From assembly GCF_003609975.1 (NCBI RefSeq), contig NZ_AP018400.1, forward strand, positions 1,004,501 through 1,068,500: DNA of 64,000 nt, given 5' to 3'. How positions within the stretch are numbered: position 1 is the first letter of the stretch; each line of letters starts with the position of its first letter. Of this stretch, positions 33,614 through 43,778 are shown in pieces. The stretch comes from Streptococcus ruminantium (GTDB lineage Bacteria > Bacillota > Bacilli > Lactobacillales > Streptococcaceae). A program made the position numbers and the translations under genes. The notes under the pieces are model-generated. The model was not told the DNA's origin and did not search any database. It saw nothing but the letters and a program-made list of their open reading frames with translations.

Positions 33614-34433
33614 CTGCTACGACCTTCCTATCCTGACCAAACTGGTCTTTGAGAACTCGGACTCGTTTTTCAGGGAAATGCAACGCTAATAAATCAGCAA
33701 CAGACTGCCCTTGCTTATAGCCAATTTCAAAGTATATTTTTCCATTATCCTTCAAAAATTGTCTTGCCTGCTCTACAATTTTTCTATAAATAACTAGGCC
33801 ATCTTCCTCCGCAAATAAAGCTAAATGAGGCTCTGATGCGAGTACGTTAGTACCGACCTCATCTTTATCATTTGGTGAAATATAGGGAGGATTGGAAACA
33901 ATAATATCAAAATTACCCGAAACTGCTTGGAAAAGGTCTGAGTGTAGAAACTGAACAGAAACTTGATTGCTTGCTGCATTTTCTACGGCTACTTCTAAGG
34001 CATCAGACGAAATATCGACTGCAACCACTTCCCAATCAGGTCTAGCTTTAGCAAGCGAAATTGCAATTGCACCGCTGCCTGTTCCTATATCCAAAACTCG
34101 TAAATTTGCTCTGCTATTTTCCAGCAAAATCAACTCAACCAACTCCTCAGTTTCTGGTCTGGGAATCAAAACTCGCTCATCTACAGCAAATCTGAGTCCG
34201 TGGAAATCAGATCTGCCGATGATGTACTGAGCTGGTCGGTGAAGGGCAAGCTGATGGTAAATCTGGTCAATGAGTTTGCGGTCAGTGGGAGTCACTTCCT
34301 GACGAAGCATGAAGAGAAAATCTGTAAAATCAAGATTTTTCAAGCTACGATAAGCGAAGGATAAACTTTCTGCTTCTTCACCGATGGCTACTAGCTGTTT
34401 TTCATAGTCAGCAAATAATTGCGCATAGTTCAT
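33582..34433 (-). CDS. prmC: Release-factor glutamine methyltransferase PrmC
   Basis: 283 aa. N-terminal helical domain (about 1-80), SAM-binding LDIGTGSGAIAISLA (about 115-129) and the hallmark NPPY in IIVSNPPYISP (about 179-189). It methylates the GGQ glutamine of release factors 1 and 2. Its ATG overlaps the prfA stop codon by one base, pairing the enzyme with its substrate gene, a widely conserved arrangement. Older annotations call it HemK. Confidence 0.95.
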   Translation of the reverse strand: MNYAQLFADYEKQLVAIGEEAESLSFAYRSLKNLDFTDFLFMLRQEVTPTDRKLIDQIYHQLALHRPAQYIIGRSDFHGLRFAVDERVLIPRPETEELVELILLENSRANLRVLDIGTGSGAIAISLAKARPDWEVVAVDISSDALEVAVENAASNQVSVQFLHSDLFQAVSGNFDIIVSNPPYISPNDKDEVGTNVLASEPHLALFAEEDGLVIYRKIVEQARQFLKDNGKIYFEIGYKQGQSVADLLALHFPEKRVRVLKDQFGQDRKVVADDNRYYSSYY

Positions 34434-35512
34434 TATTTGCTAAGTTCTTCTAGTTTTTTCGTCTGATCGTAAAGAACAAGGGCATCAACAACCTCGTCCA
34501 TCTTGCCAGACAAGATGGTATCTAATTTTTGTAGAGTCAAGCCGATACGATGGTCTGTCACGCGGTTTTGTGGGAAGTTGTAGGTACGAATACGCTCAGA
34601 GCGATCTCCTGTTCCGATGGTTGACTTTCTTTCAGCATCTTGTTCATTCTGTGCGATTTGCGCAAAATGATCAGCTACACGTGCACGGATAATTTTCATA
34701 GCCTTGTCACGGTTTTTTTGTTGTGTCCGTTCTTCCTGCATTTCAACCTTGATGTTAGTTGGTAGGTGAACGATACGAACAGCTGTGGCAACCTTGTTGA
34801 CGTTCTGTCCACCAGCACCAGAGGCATGGTAGATGTCAACACGAAGGTCTTTAGGATCAATATCATACTCTACTTCTTCTACTTCTGGCATGATAAGCAC
34901 AGTTGCTGTCGAGGTATGAACACGCCCCTGACTCTCTGTCACGGGAACACGTTGCACACGGTGGGCACCTGATTCATATTTAAGTTTTGAGTAGACGGAT
35001 TGACCAGATACCATGGCGACTACTTCTTTGATACCACCGACACCATTATATGAAGCCTCCATGACTTCAAAACGCCAACCTTGACTTTCTGCATATTTTT
35101 GATACATGGTCAGAAGATCTCCGGCAAAGAGGGCAGCCTCATCACCGCCGGCTGCTCCACGAATTTCCAAGATGATATTCTTGTCATCATTTGGGTCTTT
35201 GGGTAGAAGAAGAATTTTAAGTTTTTCCTCGTAGGTTTCTTTGTCAGCCTTGGCTTGTTTGAGTTCTTCCTTAGCCATCTCTTCCAAATCTGTGTCGCCA
35301 GAAGATTCTTTAATCATCTCCTCAGCATCCACTATATTTTGCAGAACAACCTTGTATTCACGATAAGCTGTGACTGTATCACGAGTTGCTGCTTCTTCTT
35401 TTGACAAATCCATAAAACGCTTGGTATCGCTGACCACATCCGGATCAGAAAGCAATTCTCCAAGTTCCTCATAGCGGTCTTCAACCGCCTGTAATTGATC
35501 ATAAATATTCAT
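34433..35512 (-). CDS. prfA: Peptide chain release factor 1
   Basis: 359 aa. Domain 1 helices (about 1-100), anticodon-mimic region (about 180-190), GGQ motif in [13 protein letters not shown] (about 224-236), and the C-terminal [30 protein letters not shown] characteristic of RF1. It terminates translation at UAA and UAG. It is the first gene of the operon prfA-prmC-tsaC-GNAT-glyA-NdpA-pvaA. Its upstream region carries an array of structured repeats that separates it from tdk. Confidence 0.97.
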   Translation of the reverse strand: MNIYDQLQAVEDRYEELGELLSDPDVVSDTKRFMDLSKEEAATRDTVTAYREYKVVLQNIVDAEEMIKESSGDTDLEEMAKEELKQAKADKETYEEKLKILLLPKDPNDDKNIILEIRGAAGGDEAALFAGDLLTMYQKYAESQGWRFEVMEASYNGVGGIKEVVAMVSGQSVYSKLKYESGAHRVQRVPVTESQGRVHTSTATVLIMPEVEEVEYDIDPKDLRVDIYHASGAGGQNVNKVATAVRIVHLPTNIKVEMQEERTQQKNRDKAMKIIRARVADHFAQIAQNEQDAERKSTIGTGDRSERIRTYNFPQNRVTDHRIGLTLQKLDTILSGKMDEVVDALVLYDQTKKLEELSK

Positions 35513-35516
35513 AATA

Positions 35517-35975
35517 AAAGATACAAAGCCCGTAAGGAAGCGATGGAAAAATAGGGGACTGATGAAGTGCGTCTACACGCAAGGCAGTCTATCTTTTTTT
35601 CGTAGCTTTCAGGGCATGTTCGATTCCTTTCTAAGATATTAAAGGGCATAAGCGAACTGAGAAAATGAGAGGTTCTGACGAAGGATAAAACCTCCCTAGG
35701 AAAAATATCTTTTTGTACAGCTCGTAACCCGTATTCAGTTCACTCTAAGATATTAAGGGCACTAAGCGACTCAAAGGAAATTAGGAATTCGGACCTAGAA
35801 ACTAAAGTTTCTGGGAAGAATTATCTATTTCCACAGAGTCGTAGCCCGTATTCAGTTCACTCTAAGATATTAAGGGCACTAAGCGACTCAAAGGAAATTA
35901 GGAATTCGGACCTAGAAACTAAAGTTTCTGGGAAGAATTATCTATTTCCACAGAGTCGTAGCCCGTATTCAGTTC
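35517..35975 (-). repeat. Tandem array of four structured ~114-117 bp units between tdk and prfA
   Basis: Two units are identical (35728-35844 and 35845-35961, period 117 bp), followed by a 14-bp third start. Two diverged units precede them (about 35517-35630 and 35631-35744). Anchors such as TCTAAGATATT recur at 35630, 35744 and 35861. Each unit can fold into a long hairpin: GGGC..CGACTC pairs with GAGTCG..GCCC in the identical units, CGA-CTG with CAG-TCG in the second, and GAAGCGA with TCG-GCTTTC in the first. The pairing is kept while the bases change, so structure appears selected. No coding potential is convincing. It would be transcribed with tdk or as the prfA leader. Confidence 0.75.
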
Positions 35976-36078
35976 CTTTCTGTAAAATAGTTGGAATGAA
36001 TTCTTCCGCATAATTAACTTGTAAGACATGCTCAGTTTTTCTGTGAAGTATTCAAAATAATACATCTTGCCTGAATGC

Positions 36079-36648
36079 TCATATCTCGGGTGAGAAGTAG
36101 TGCTTGCGGCAAACAGGAATATAGGTTTCATTACCACCAATCTGAATTTGTTCTCCCTCGTAGGTTGGTTTCCCATCTTGAGTCCGCAAGACCATGGTTG
36201 CCTTTTTGGAGCAATACTGACAGATTGTTTTAATCTCATCCAACTTATCGGCCAATAAAAGCAGGTATTTGGAACCTTCAAATAATTCGTTTCGAAAGTC
36301 ATTTTTAAGACCGAAGGCCATGACAGGCACATCCAATTCATCTACGACACGTGCGAGAGCATAAACATGATGACGTCGGAGAAATTGAGCTTCATCAATC
36401 AAGACGCAATAGGGACGTGTTTCCATTTTTTTGATAAAACCAAAAATATCCATTTCATCATCAATCGCTACTGCTTCTCTACGCATACCGATCCGACTGG
36501 AGACGACACCAAAGGCATCACGAGTATCCAAGGCTGATGTCATAATGACAACAGGCTTTCCTTGTTCTTCATAATTGTGTGCAACTTTCAAAATCTCGAT
36601 GGTTTTACCAGAGTTCATTGTGCCGTATTTATAATATAATTGTGCCAC
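36079..36648 (-). CDS. tdk: Thymidine kinase
   Basis: 189 aa. P-loop [17 protein letters not shown] (about 5-21), DE of VLIDEAQFL (about 85-93, catalytic Glu), lasso region with substrate-binding and zinc Cys pairs (CQYCSKKA about 143-150; C..H near CRKHYF). Type II tetrameric TdK salvaging thymidine. It lies upstream of prfA, as in S. pneumoniae. The gene should have its own promoter upstream of 36648; none obvious was fixed. Confidence 0.95.
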   Translation of the reverse strand: MAQLYYKYGTMNSGKTIEILKVAHNYEEQGKPVVIMTSALDTRDAFGVVSSRIGMRREAVAIDDEMDIFGFIKKMETRPYCVLIDEAQFLRRHHVYALARVVDELDVPVMAFGLKNDFRNELFEGSKYLLLLADKLDEIKTICQYCSKKATMVLRTQDGKPTYEGEQIQIGGNETYIPVCRKHYFSPEI

Positions 36649-36720
36649 TTTTTCTCATCCAATCTTAAATTTCACTCCTTCCATTCTATCACAAAATATG
36701 CTTTAAGGGAAACATAAAAA

Positions 36721-36742
36721 CAAGCTCCAAAGAGCTCGCTAA
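36721..36742 (-). terminator. Weak terminator of the 72-aa membrane protein gene
   Basis: AGCTC/GAGCT stem with a 4-nt loop on - followed by a T5 run shortly after the stop codon. The stem is only 5-6 bp. Confidence 0.4.
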
Positions 36743-36745
36743 AAA

Positions 36746-36964
36746 TCAGGGCCATGTTAATAAATTCCCGATAATATCGAAAACAATTCGTGCAAATTTT
36801 GGTCTCCACTTATAAAGCATAACCAGGCCATAAATCATACTGTATAGGAAAAAAGTGATAAAAACCGGTCCTTCCCACGTACTCTGGGCAAAAACTGTTG
36901 CAGCCAAATATAAAGCCAGACAACCTAATAAAAACGACAAAATCATACGATTTCTGTGATTCAT
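36746..36964 (-). CDS. Small two-TM membrane protein, unknown function
   Basis: 72 aa: MNHRNRMILSFLLGC..., two hydrophobic helices (about 8-26 and 34-50) separated by a short polar loop, and a basic cytoplasmic segment KWRPKFAR. A perfect AGGAGGT Shine-Dalgarno precedes the ATG, arguing for real translation. No domain is recognised. It sits alone between the Excalibur-domain gene and tdk on the same strand. Confidence 0.65.
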   Translation of the reverse strand: MNHRNRMILSFLLGCLALYLAATVFAQSTWEGPVFITFFLYSMIYGLVMLYKWRPKFARIVFDIIGNLLTWP

Positions 36965-37033
36965 TGCTATCGACCTCCTATCTTAGATCAGAATACCATT
37001 TTTTGTAAACGCTGTCAAATAGGGGCTATGTGC

Positions 37034-38350
37034 TTATCGCTCGCAACCAATTCCATCACCGTCACGATCCAAATGCGGTCCATAGCCTGGTTGCCCTCTA
37101 TAAACTGGAGCTGCTCCAGCTTGTCTAGCTGCCTTACAATTTGGATAATACACATTTTGTGAAGTATTTCCAGCAAATTGCTGGATTTGATTTTGCACTC
37201 TTACTTTAGTCTGCCTCTTAGCTTCGGCAACGATTCTTGCTTCTTCATCCTTAAGTGCCTTTTCAGCAATGGCTTTTTCTGCATTCCAATATTTAATAAC
37301 TACTTGGCTATCTTTTTTAATAACTTTATCATTGATGTCACTGAAGACCTTACCATCAATTTCAACAGCAATGACTTGTCCATTCTTAGAAATTTCATTA
37401 GTATCTGTAGCTACTTCTGTTACTTGTGGGAAGCCACCGTCTATAAATAATTTTTTGGTATCTGCGATTTTGGTTGTTGAAATAGTGGTTGGTAATTCTG
37501 CGAAACTAGAAAAATCAGAATAAGCAATCACAATCGGAGTCTCTTTTTTTATAACAATTTCTTGCTTAGTGCGTAGCCTAAGTTCTACACCACCCAAGGT
37601 TATCTTTTGAATTTTCTCATGATTAGACTTATCTTTATCTGCAACAGCTTCCCATTTAATATCAGTAAAACCTGCTACTTTTATATGTTTTTCAAGTTCT
37701 GATTTACTTTCAGCATCAATTACATTTTCTGGCACCCTGATATTATCCTGACTAACATCAAAATAAGTCAACTTGACTGGCAAACTGGCAGAGTAAAAAT
37801 ATCCTGTTTGATACAGATGATTACCAATTTGAAGAGTGTCTACCCTATCTTTCTTATCTTCATTGCCTTTCTCTATCAGTAGAATAGGAATCATATCAAT
37901 CTGCTTAAAGCCTAATTTACTTAGTTCTTTTTCAACATCTGCAATTTTACTAGAAGGCGAAAATTTCACCTCAACAGTATCTTCCTTAGGAGCATGATAG
38001 GAAATGACAATAGGAGCATTTTTTCTAACCCAGCCTTCCTTCCACTTCTCTCCGTCAACAGAGACAACTTCAACAGGATTATTTTCACCAATTTTTCCAA
38101 ATTCTAAATCATTGATCTCCTTCCCCTGTATATTCTCGAAACCTGCTTCTTGAAAATGCTTTACAACTGTTGCATATTGTTGACCATAAAGTTTCTCTTT
38201 TTTAGGGAGTTCAGCAGTCGTTAATTGACCTGTAATAAAAATAATAGCTAATGTACCGCCCGCTATAATACCTGTTTTTCGATTAAAAAATTTACGCGAT
38301 TTTTTCAAAAAAACGCTAGTAACTTTTTGAGTAATTTTTCCAGTAAACAT
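37034..38350 (-). CDS. Membrane-anchored protein with PASTA-like repeats and C-terminal Excalibur domain
   Basis: 438 aa from ATG at 38350; a start seven codons earlier is rejected because AAGGAGG lies just before this ATG. Basic N-terminus, one TM helix (about 27-43), then roughly four repeats of the type KLYGQQYATVVKHFQEAGFENI ... V.I.Y, resembling PASTA/DUF folds, then a helical KALKDEEARIVAEAKRQ segment and a C-terminal Excalibur calcium-binding motif (NCKAARQAG ... DRDGDGIGCER). This is an extracellular, cell-wall-facing protein. Roles in wall sensing or calcium binding are inferred from domains only. Confidence 0.75.
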   Translation of the reverse strand: MFTGKITQKVTSVFLKKSRKFFNRKTGIIAGGTLAIIFITGQLTTAELPKKEKLYGQQYATVVKHFQEAGFENIQGKEINDLEFGKIGENNPVEVVSVDGEKWKEGWVRKNAPIVISYHAPKEDTVEVKFSPSSKIADVEKELSKLGFKQIDMIPILLIEKGNEDKKDRVDTLQIGNHLYQTGYFYSASLPVKLTYFDVSQDNIRVPENVIDAESKSELEKHIKVAGFTDIKWEAVADKDKSNHEKIQKITLGGVELRLRTKQEIVIKKETPIVIAYSDFSSFAELPTTISTTKIADTKKLFIDGGFPQVTEVATDTNEISKNGQVIAVEIDGKVFSDINDKVIKKDSQVVIKYWNAEKAIAEKALKDEEARIVAEAKRQTKVRVQNQIQQFAGNTSQNVYYPNCKAARQAGAAPVYRGQPGYGPHLDRDGDGIGCER

Positions 38351-38427
38351 AATTCTCCTCCTTAATTCCATACACTGTTATTATAACAAAATATAATAGG
38401 TAATTACAATGGTTTATAAGAATATCC

Positions 38428-38456
38428 TTGGAAAACAGTAGAAACTATGATACAAT
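38428..38456 (+). promoter_or_regulatory. Promoter of the tautomerase gene
   Basis: TTGGAA (38428-38433), 17-bp spacer, TACAAT (38451-38456), followed by a GGAGG Shine-Dalgarno before the ATG at 38483. Confidence 0.7.
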
Positions 38457-38482
38457 AAACAAAAAAATACTGGAGGACTGTC

Positions 38483-38665
38483 ATGCCATTTGTACGAATC
38501 GATCTGTTTGAAGGACGCACCCAAGAGCAAAAAATAGCTCTTGCACGTGAGATAACAGAGGTTGTGTCTCGCAATACTAATGCACCTAAGGAAGCCATTC
38601 ATGTCTTTATCAATGATATGCCAGAAGGGACTTACTATCCACAGGGGGAAATGAAGCATAAATAA
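38483..38665 (+). CDS. 4-oxalocrotonate tautomerase-family protein
   Basis: 60 aa, with the catalytic Pro at position 2 after Met removal (MPFVRIDLFEGRTQEQK), the R of R-x-Q and the C-terminal IHVFINDMPEGTYY. 4-OT enzymes are hexamers of such short chains and use Pro1 as the base. No aromatic-degradation pathway is nearby, so the physiological substrate is unknown. The same small gene neighbours tdk in S. pneumoniae. It has its own promoter and a strong shared terminator, and is one of few + genes here. Confidence 0.88.
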   Translation: MPFVRIDLFEGRTQEQKIALAREITEVVSRNTNAPKEAIHVFINDMPEGTYYPQGEMKHK

Positions 38666-38702
38666 AAATACTCTCGCAATTCACATTTGCGGGAGTATTT
38701 TT
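38664..38702. terminator. Bidirectional terminator between the tautomerase gene and lepA
   Basis: 16-bp stem (38664-38679 with 38687-38702, core ATACTCTCGCAA and TTGCGGGAGTAT, one G-T pair) with A5 and T5 flanks, between convergent genes. Confidence 0.9.
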
Positions 38703-38738
38703 ATCTTGTACTTTATTTCGTATTCAGCGATAACGTGA

Positions 38739-40571
38739 TTACTTTTTCTCATCGTCATCCATGCTGAGAACGCTGAGAAAGGCTTCTTGTGGAACTTCTA
38801 CAGATCCTATTGCTTTCATGCGTTTTTTACCAGCTTTCTGCTTTTCAAGGAGTTTTCGTTTCCGTGAAACATCGCCACCGTAACATTTTGCCAAAACGTT
38901 CTTACGAAGAGCCTTGATGTCACTACGGGCCACAATTTTATGACCGATAGCTGCCTGAATAGGTACCTCAAACTGTTGACGGGGGATAATTTTTTTGAGT
39001 TTATCTACAATGATTTTTCCACGCTCGTAGGCAAATTCCTTATGGACAATAAAGCTGAGAGCATCCACCTTATCTCCATTGAGGAGAATGTCCATCTTAA
39101 CCAACTTGGAAGTGCGGTATTCAGAAATCTCATAGTCGAAGCTAGCGTAACCACGCGTTGAAGACTTGAGTTTGTCAAAGAAGTCAAAGACGATCTCAGC
39201 GAGTGGAATTTGATAGATAACATTGACTCGATTGTCGTCAATATAATCCATCGTTACAAAATCTCCTCGCTTGCGCTGGGCCAATTCCATGACCGCTCCA
39301 ACGTACTCTTGGGGAACCATAATTTGTGCCTTAACATAAGGTTCCTCAATGGTTGCAATCTTGGTAGGATCTGGAAATTCTGAAGGATTGGCAACTTCAA
39401 GCATCTCACCATCTGTCATATTGACATGATAAACTACAGATGGGGCAGTCATAATCAAGTCAATATTAAACTCACGCTCGATCCGTTCTTGGATGACATC
39501 CATATGTAGGAGTCCCAAGAATCCACAGCGGAAACCAAAGCCTAAGGCTTGTGAAGTTTCTGGCTCGAACTGTAAACTAGCATCATTGAGTTGGAGCTTT
39601 TCTAAAGCTTCACGTAAATCGTTGTATTTGTTAGAGTCAATTGGGTAGATACCAGCAAAGACCATCGGATTCATCTGCTTATAGCCTGATAAAGGCTCTG
39701 CTGCTGGATATTCTGCCAAAGTTACTGTATCACCGACACGGGTATCAGCAACAGTCTTGATAGAAGCTGCAATATAGCCCACATCACCAGTTGCTAAAAA
39801 CTCACGTCCGATAGCTTTTGGTGTAAAAATACCTACTTCTGTGACATCAAAGGTTTTACCATTACTCATCATTTGGATGGTATCACCTGGTTTAACCACA
39901 CCATTGACAATCCGAACTTGCAAGATGACCCCACGATAAGGATCATAAACAGAGTCAAAAATCAAAGCCTGTAATGGAGCCTCTACATCACCAGTTGGTG
40001 CAGGAACTTTCTCTACAATTTGCTCTAAGATTTCTTCAATACCGATACCAGCCTTAGCAGAAGTCAATACTGCTTCTGAAGCATCCAAGCCAATCACATC
40101 TTCAATTTCCTGACGGACGCGTTCAGGATCCGCTGCTGGTAGGTCAATCTTATTGATAATAGGCAAGATTTCCAAATCATTATCCAAAGCTAAATAAACA
40201 TTGGCAAGTGTCTGGGCTTCAATTCCCTGTGCCGCATCTACGACCAAAATAGCACCTTCACAAGCTGCTAGAGAGCGAGACACTTCGTAGGTGAAGTCAA
40301 CATGTCCTGGTGTGTCAATTAAGTGAAAAATATAGGTCTCACCATCTTTAGCCTGATAATTGAGTTCAATGGCATTAAGCTTAATGGTAATACCGCGCTC
40401 ACGCTCTAGATCCATGCTATCCAGTAATTGAGCCTGCATTTCACGACTAGAAACTGTCTCTGTCTTTTCCAAAATGCGGTCTGCTAAAGTTGATTTACCG
40501 TGATCAATATGAGCAATAATAGAGAAGTTCCGAATCTTCTCTTGACGTTTTTTTAAATCTTCTAAATTCAT
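38739..40571 (-). CDS. lepA: Elongation factor 4 (LepA) GTPase
   Basis: 610 aa. G1 [14 protein letters not shown] (about 20-33), effector RERGITIKL (about 57-65), DTPGHVD (about 87-93), NKIDLP (about 141-146), and the LepA-specific C-terminal domain ending [15 protein letters not shown]. It binds ribosomes like EF-G and is thought to aid recovery of stalled or mistranslocated ribosomes. Monocistronic with terminators on both sides. TGATATAAT upstream on - gives a likely extended -10. Confidence 0.97.
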   Translation of the reverse strand: MNLEDLKKRQEKIRNFSIIAHIDHGKSTLADRILEKTETVSSREMQAQLLDSMDLERERGITIKLNAIELNYQAKDGETYIFHLIDTPGHVDFTYEVSRSLAACEGAILVVDAAQGIEAQTLANVYLALDNDLEILPIINKIDLPAADPERVRQEIEDVIGLDASEAVLTSAKAGIGIEEILEQIVEKVPAPTGDVEAPLQALIFDSVYDPYRGVILQVRIVNGVVKPGDTIQMMSNGKTFDVTEVGIFTPKAIGREFLATGDVGYIAASIKTVADTRVGDTVTLAEYPAAEPLSGYKQMNPMVFAGIYPIDSNKYNDLREALEKLQLNDASLQFEPETSQALGFGFRCGFLGLLHMDVIQERIEREFNIDLIMTAPSVVYHVNMTDGEMLEVANPSEFPDPTKIATIEEPYVKAQIMVPQEYVGAVMELAQRKRGDFVTMDYIDDNRVNVIYQIPLAEIVFDFFDKLKSSTRGYASFDYEISEYRTSKLVKMDILLNGDKVDALSFIVHKEFAYERGKIIVDKLKKIIPRQQFEVPIQAAIGHKIVARSDIKALRKNVLAKCYGGDVSRKRKLLEKQKAGKKRMKAIGSVEVPQEAFLSVLSMDDDEKK

Positions 40572-40638
40572 TATCCATCCTCTACAAGGGTACTGCTCTT
40601 TATTATATCAGATTTAGCAAGAACTTTCCATAGCAAAA

Positions 40639-40659
40639 GCACCCAGATAACCTAGGTGC
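40639..40659 (-). terminator. Terminator after engB
   Basis: Stem GCACC/GGTGC with inner CAG/CTA-like pairing, followed on - by TTTTG. A separate TATTCGTC/GACGAATA hairpin lies nearer the engB stop (about 40748-40772) without a U-tract. Confidence 0.5.
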
Positions 40660-40781
40660 CTGCTCTGTTATTCTCTCAACCAGCATCTCTAAGTTTCGGA
40701 TTCAACATTTATGAGAGAATGAAACCCGTAATTTAGCTCTTGGGGGCTATTCGTCTTTTGATGATGACGAATAAATCTCTG

Positions 40782-41369
40782 CTAGATATTATCCAAGATA
40801 GCCTCCCATGCTTGGTCGTAACCATGGCGAGTCTCAGAAGAGAAGACGACAAACTGGTCATTCTTATCAAAATCTAATTTCTTTTTAATAATGGATTCAT
40901 GTTTATTCCATTTGCCACGAGGGATTTTATCCGCCTTTGTTGCAACGATGATAACAGGAATTTCATAGTATTTTAAGAAATCATACATTTGTACATCGTC
41001 TGCAGATGGCTCATGTCGCATATCTACTAAACTGACGACGACCCGTAAATTATCGCGGCTAGTCAAGTATTCTTCAATCATTTTTCCCCACTTGGCACGC
41101 TCAGTTTTTGAGACTTTGGCATAACCGTAGCCAGGAACGTCAACAAAGCGGATTTTGTCATCAATATTGTAAAAGTTTAATTGCTGAGTCTTCCCTGGTT
41201 TTCCCGAAGTACGAGCAAGATTTTTTCTCCCTAGTAAGGTGTTGATAAAAGAAGATTTTCCGACATTCGAACGACCTGCTAGAGCAATCTCTGGAATATC
41301 ATCAGCAGGATATTGGGATTTTGAAACTGCACTAAGCAAAATTTCGGCATTATGTGTATTGATTTCCAT
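40782..41369 (-). CDS. engB: Ribosome-biogenesis GTPase EngB (YsxC)
   Basis: 195 aa. G1 [17 protein letters not shown] (about 31-47), G2/G3 GKTQQ..NFY and [10 protein letters not shown] (about 77-86), G4 ATKADK (about 143-148), G5 FSSET. It is needed for large-subunit maturation. Located 59 nt downstream of clpX, the classic clpX-engB pair. Confidence 0.95.
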   Translation of the reverse strand: MEINTHNAEILLSAVSKSQYPADDIPEIALAGRSNVGKSSFINTLLGRKNLARTSGKPGKTQQLNFYNIDDKIRFVDVPGYGYAKVSKTERAKWGKMIEEYLTSRDNLRVVVSLVDMRHEPSADDVQMYDFLKYYEIPVIIVATKADKIPRGKWNKHESIIKKKLDFDKNDQFVVFSSETRHGYDQAWEAILDNI

Positions 41370-41428
41370 TTTTTACCTTTCATAAGCAAGGGAGGGAAAT
41401 CTCCCCCCTCGCTCCTCCTAGTTTTTCC

Positions 41429-42655
41429 TTAAGCAGTTTCTAGTAGTGGCTTTTCCTTGCCATTTACTGCAGCTTTGGTTACTCGAACACGCTTAACCTC
41501 ATCTTGACCCGGCACTTCAAACATGACATCCAGCATTGTTTCCTCAATAATGGAGCGAAGACCACGAGCACCTGTTTTACGCTCAATTGCTTTTTTAGCA
41601 ATTTCCTCCAAGGCATCCTCGTCAAATTCTAATTCCACATCATCGTACGAAAGGAGCGTTTGGTATTGCTTCACAAGAGCATTTTTAGGTTCAGTCAGAA
41701 TGCGAATCAAATCCTCTGTTGTCAGTTGATCCAGAGCTGCAAAAACTGGTAAACGACCAATCAATTCTGGAATGATACCAAATTTTTGAATATCATCAGC
41801 GATAATATGTTGCATGTAGGATTCTTTTTCATCAATGGCACGATTATTCTGACCAAATCCAATAATTTTTTCGCCGAGACGTTGTTTAACAATTTCCTCA
41901 ATACCATCAAAAGCGCCACCTACGATGAAGAGGATGTTCTTGGTGTCTACATGAATCATCTCTTGGTTTGGATGTTTACGTCCTCCCTGTGGTGGTACGC
42001 TAGCAACTGTCCCCTCGATAATTTTTAGGAGAGCCTGCTGAACACCTTCACCAGATACATCCCGCGTAATGGACACGTTTTCACCTTTTTTGGCAATTTT
42101 ATCAATTTCATCCACATAGATAATTCCTCTTTCTGCACGGTCAATATTGAAATCTGCCGCCTGCAAGAGTTTGAGAAGGATATTTTCTACATCCTCACCA
42201 ACATAACCTGCTTCTGTCAAGGCTGTGGCATCTGCAATCGCAAATGGCACATTCAAACTTTTAGCGAGAGTCTGTGCTAAGAAGGTTTTACCAGATCCAG
42301 TTGGTCCAATCATGAGGATATTTGATTTTTGTAAATCAACATCATTATCATCACGACTGTCTTGAAAATTGATTCGCTTATAGTGGTTATAAACCGCCAC
42401 TGCCAGCGCACGTTTCGCCCGGTCTTGTCCGATGACATAGTTGTTTAGGATATTTAATAATTCCTGTGGTTTTGGCGTATCAGCCAAGTCTGTTAGAACT
42501 TCTTCTGCCAATTCCTCACGAATGATTTCTTGTGCTAATTCGACACATTCATTACAGATAAATACATTGTTTCCGGCAATAATTTTTTTGACTTCTTCTT
42601 GATTTTTTCCACAAAATGAGCAGTAAATAAGCTCATGTGTATGCTTAACAGCCAT
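41429..42655 (-). CDS. clpX: ClpX ATP-dependent protease specificity subunit
   Basis: 408 aa. N-terminal zinc-binding domain with Cys pairs (CSFCGKN, CNECVE about 12-40), AAA+ Walker [16 protein letters not shown] (about 117-131), Walker [10 protein letters not shown] (about 178-186), sensor ELIGRLPV, and the [10 protein letters not shown] arginine region. It unfolds substrates for ClpP. Operon order is folA, a 57-aa ORF, clpX, engB. Confidence 0.97.
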   Translation of the reverse strand: MAVKHTHELIYCSFCGKNQEEVKKIIAGNNVFICNECVELAQEIIREELAEEVLTDLADTPKPQELLNILNNYVIGQDRAKRALAVAVYNHYKRINFQDSRDDNDVDLQKSNILMIGPTGSGKTFLAQTLAKSLNVPFAIADATALTEAGYVGEDVENILLKLLQAADFNIDRAERGIIYVDEIDKIAKKGENVSITRDVSGEGVQQALLKIIEGTVASVPPQGGRKHPNQEMIHVDTKNILFIVGGAFDGIEEIVKQRLGEKIIGFGQNNRAIDEKESYMQHIIADDIQKFGIIPELIGRLPVFAALDQLTTEDLIRILTEPKNALVKQYQTLLSYDDVELEFDEDALEEIAKKAIERKTGARGLRSIIEETMLDVMFEVPGQDEVKRVRVTKAAVNGKEKPLLETA

Positions 42656-42677
42656 ATACTTCCTCTTTCATACCTCA

Positions 42678-42851
42678 TTATCTAAATAAAAATCCATAAA
42701 TAGCGTGAATGCTATTGACCAGATTGGTAAAAGCGTTCAATAAAAATAGAATCGCTAAACCAAAACGTTTCTTTCTAAAAGCCTGAACAGCACAAAGAAC
42801 GCAGATTCCGCATAGAAACGCTGTAAATAGACCAAATAAACTTCTCTCCAT
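42678..42851 (-). CDS. 57-aa membrane protein between folA and clpX
   Basis: ATG at 42851 opens MERSLFGLFTAFLCGICVLC, continuing through AVQAFRKKRFGLAIL to SIHAIYGFLFR and a TAA at 42678-42680. Two hydrophobic helices (about 4-23 and 32-50) flank a basic turn FRKKR. It begins 3 nt after the folA stop and 22 nt precede clpX, so it is in the operon. A small gene at this position is also known in S. pneumoniae. No function is recognised. Confidence 0.7.
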   Translation of the reverse strand: MERSLFGLFTAFLCGICVLCAVQAFRKKRFGLAILFLLNAFTNLVNSIHAIYGFLFR

Positions 42852-42854
42852 GCC

Positions 42855-43367
42855 TTACTTTTCTCTTCTTTCGTAGGTTTTGATTGTGAAATCAAACAGA
42901 TTGACTTGATCTTTTTGTCGTAGGTGACTACTTTTAAGCTTAAAGTTAGCGAGTGAGAAACTATCTGGGAAAAAGACATCACCATCAAATTGCCCATGAA
43001 TATTTGTCACAATCAACTCCTCTATGTATGGTTCAAAAACAGTAAAAATCTGACTTCCACCGATGACAAATAGATTCTTATCTTGCTCTTCATACCAATC
43101 AAGTACTTCTTCAACACTATGTACCACAGTAACGCATTCATTTTCTACATGATAAGACGGGTCTGTAGTCAGTACGAGTGATATACGATTGGGAAGGGCA
43201 CGTTTGCCCATACCATCAAATGTTACTCGTCCCATAACCATAGCATGACCACTTGTAGTCTCTTTAAAGTGGGCCAAATCAGCAGGCAGGAACCAAGGCA
43301 ACTTATCTCCTTGTCCAATCAATCCATTTTCATCTTGAGCCCAAATCGCAACAATCTTTTTCGTCAT
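42855..43367 (-). CDS. folA: Dihydrofolate reductase
   Basis: 170 aa. DHFR motifs IWAQDENGLIGQGDKLPWFLPADLAHFKETT (about 8-38, with LPW and the acidic substrate residue replaced by Asp in ADLAHFK), VMGRVTFDG (about 44-52), and NLFVIGGSQIF (about 98-108). It reduces dihydrofolate to THF, regenerating cofactor used by thyA, encoded just upstream. Resistance-associated positions cannot be judged here. GAGAGG is the RBS. Confidence 0.93.
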   Translation of the reverse strand: MTKKIVAIWAQDENGLIGQGDKLPWFLPADLAHFKETTSGHAMVMGRVTFDGMGKRALPNRISLVLTTDPSYHVENECVTVVHSVEEVLDWYEEQDKNLFVIGGSQIFTVFEPYIEELIVTNIHGQFDGDVFFPDSFSLANFKLKSSHLRQKDQVNLFDFTIKTYERREK

Positions 43368-43778
43368 TATCCTCTCACTTTCCGTTTTACCATTCTATCA
43401 AAAAATCATAAAAAATGCACTTGCCAAGTCGACTTCATGCACTGATGACCTCACAAAACAAGGAAGTGAACAACGAAGGTTAGAGATAAACAGTGCGCAG
43501 TTCACATCAATAGATTGGGGAGCAGCTATATGAAATTACCAGATAACCCAACAGTTGATATTATCTAGAAAATATAATATAAAAACAAAATCAATCGGAA
43601 ATGATAGAAAAATCTTTCTAAATTATCCGATTGACCCGTTACATCAAATTTTAGTCACTTCAATAGTCAGTGAAGTGATTAGTGAGGATTGGAGGTAAAA
43701 ATTAGCAATAATTCCTTTACCGCTTAAATTGTCCTGAGATTGTAGATAAAAAGAATAGCGTTCTTTACTACCATCTGA
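43368..43778. other. Intergenic region between thyA and folA with two hairpins
   Basis: 411 bp without a credible ORF. TCAATCGGA (43591-43599) pairs with TCCGATTGA (43626-43634), and TCACTTCA (43655-43662) pairs with TGAAGTGA (43671-43678). Either could end thyA transcription on -, though T runs are poor. Sequence may be a decayed insertion. Confidence 0.5.

Noticed and set aside
35919..36341. 140-aa ORF overlapping tdk on the same strand
   Set aside because: It is an out-of-frame reading of tdk that runs into the structured repeats; the tdk frame has all kinase motifs.
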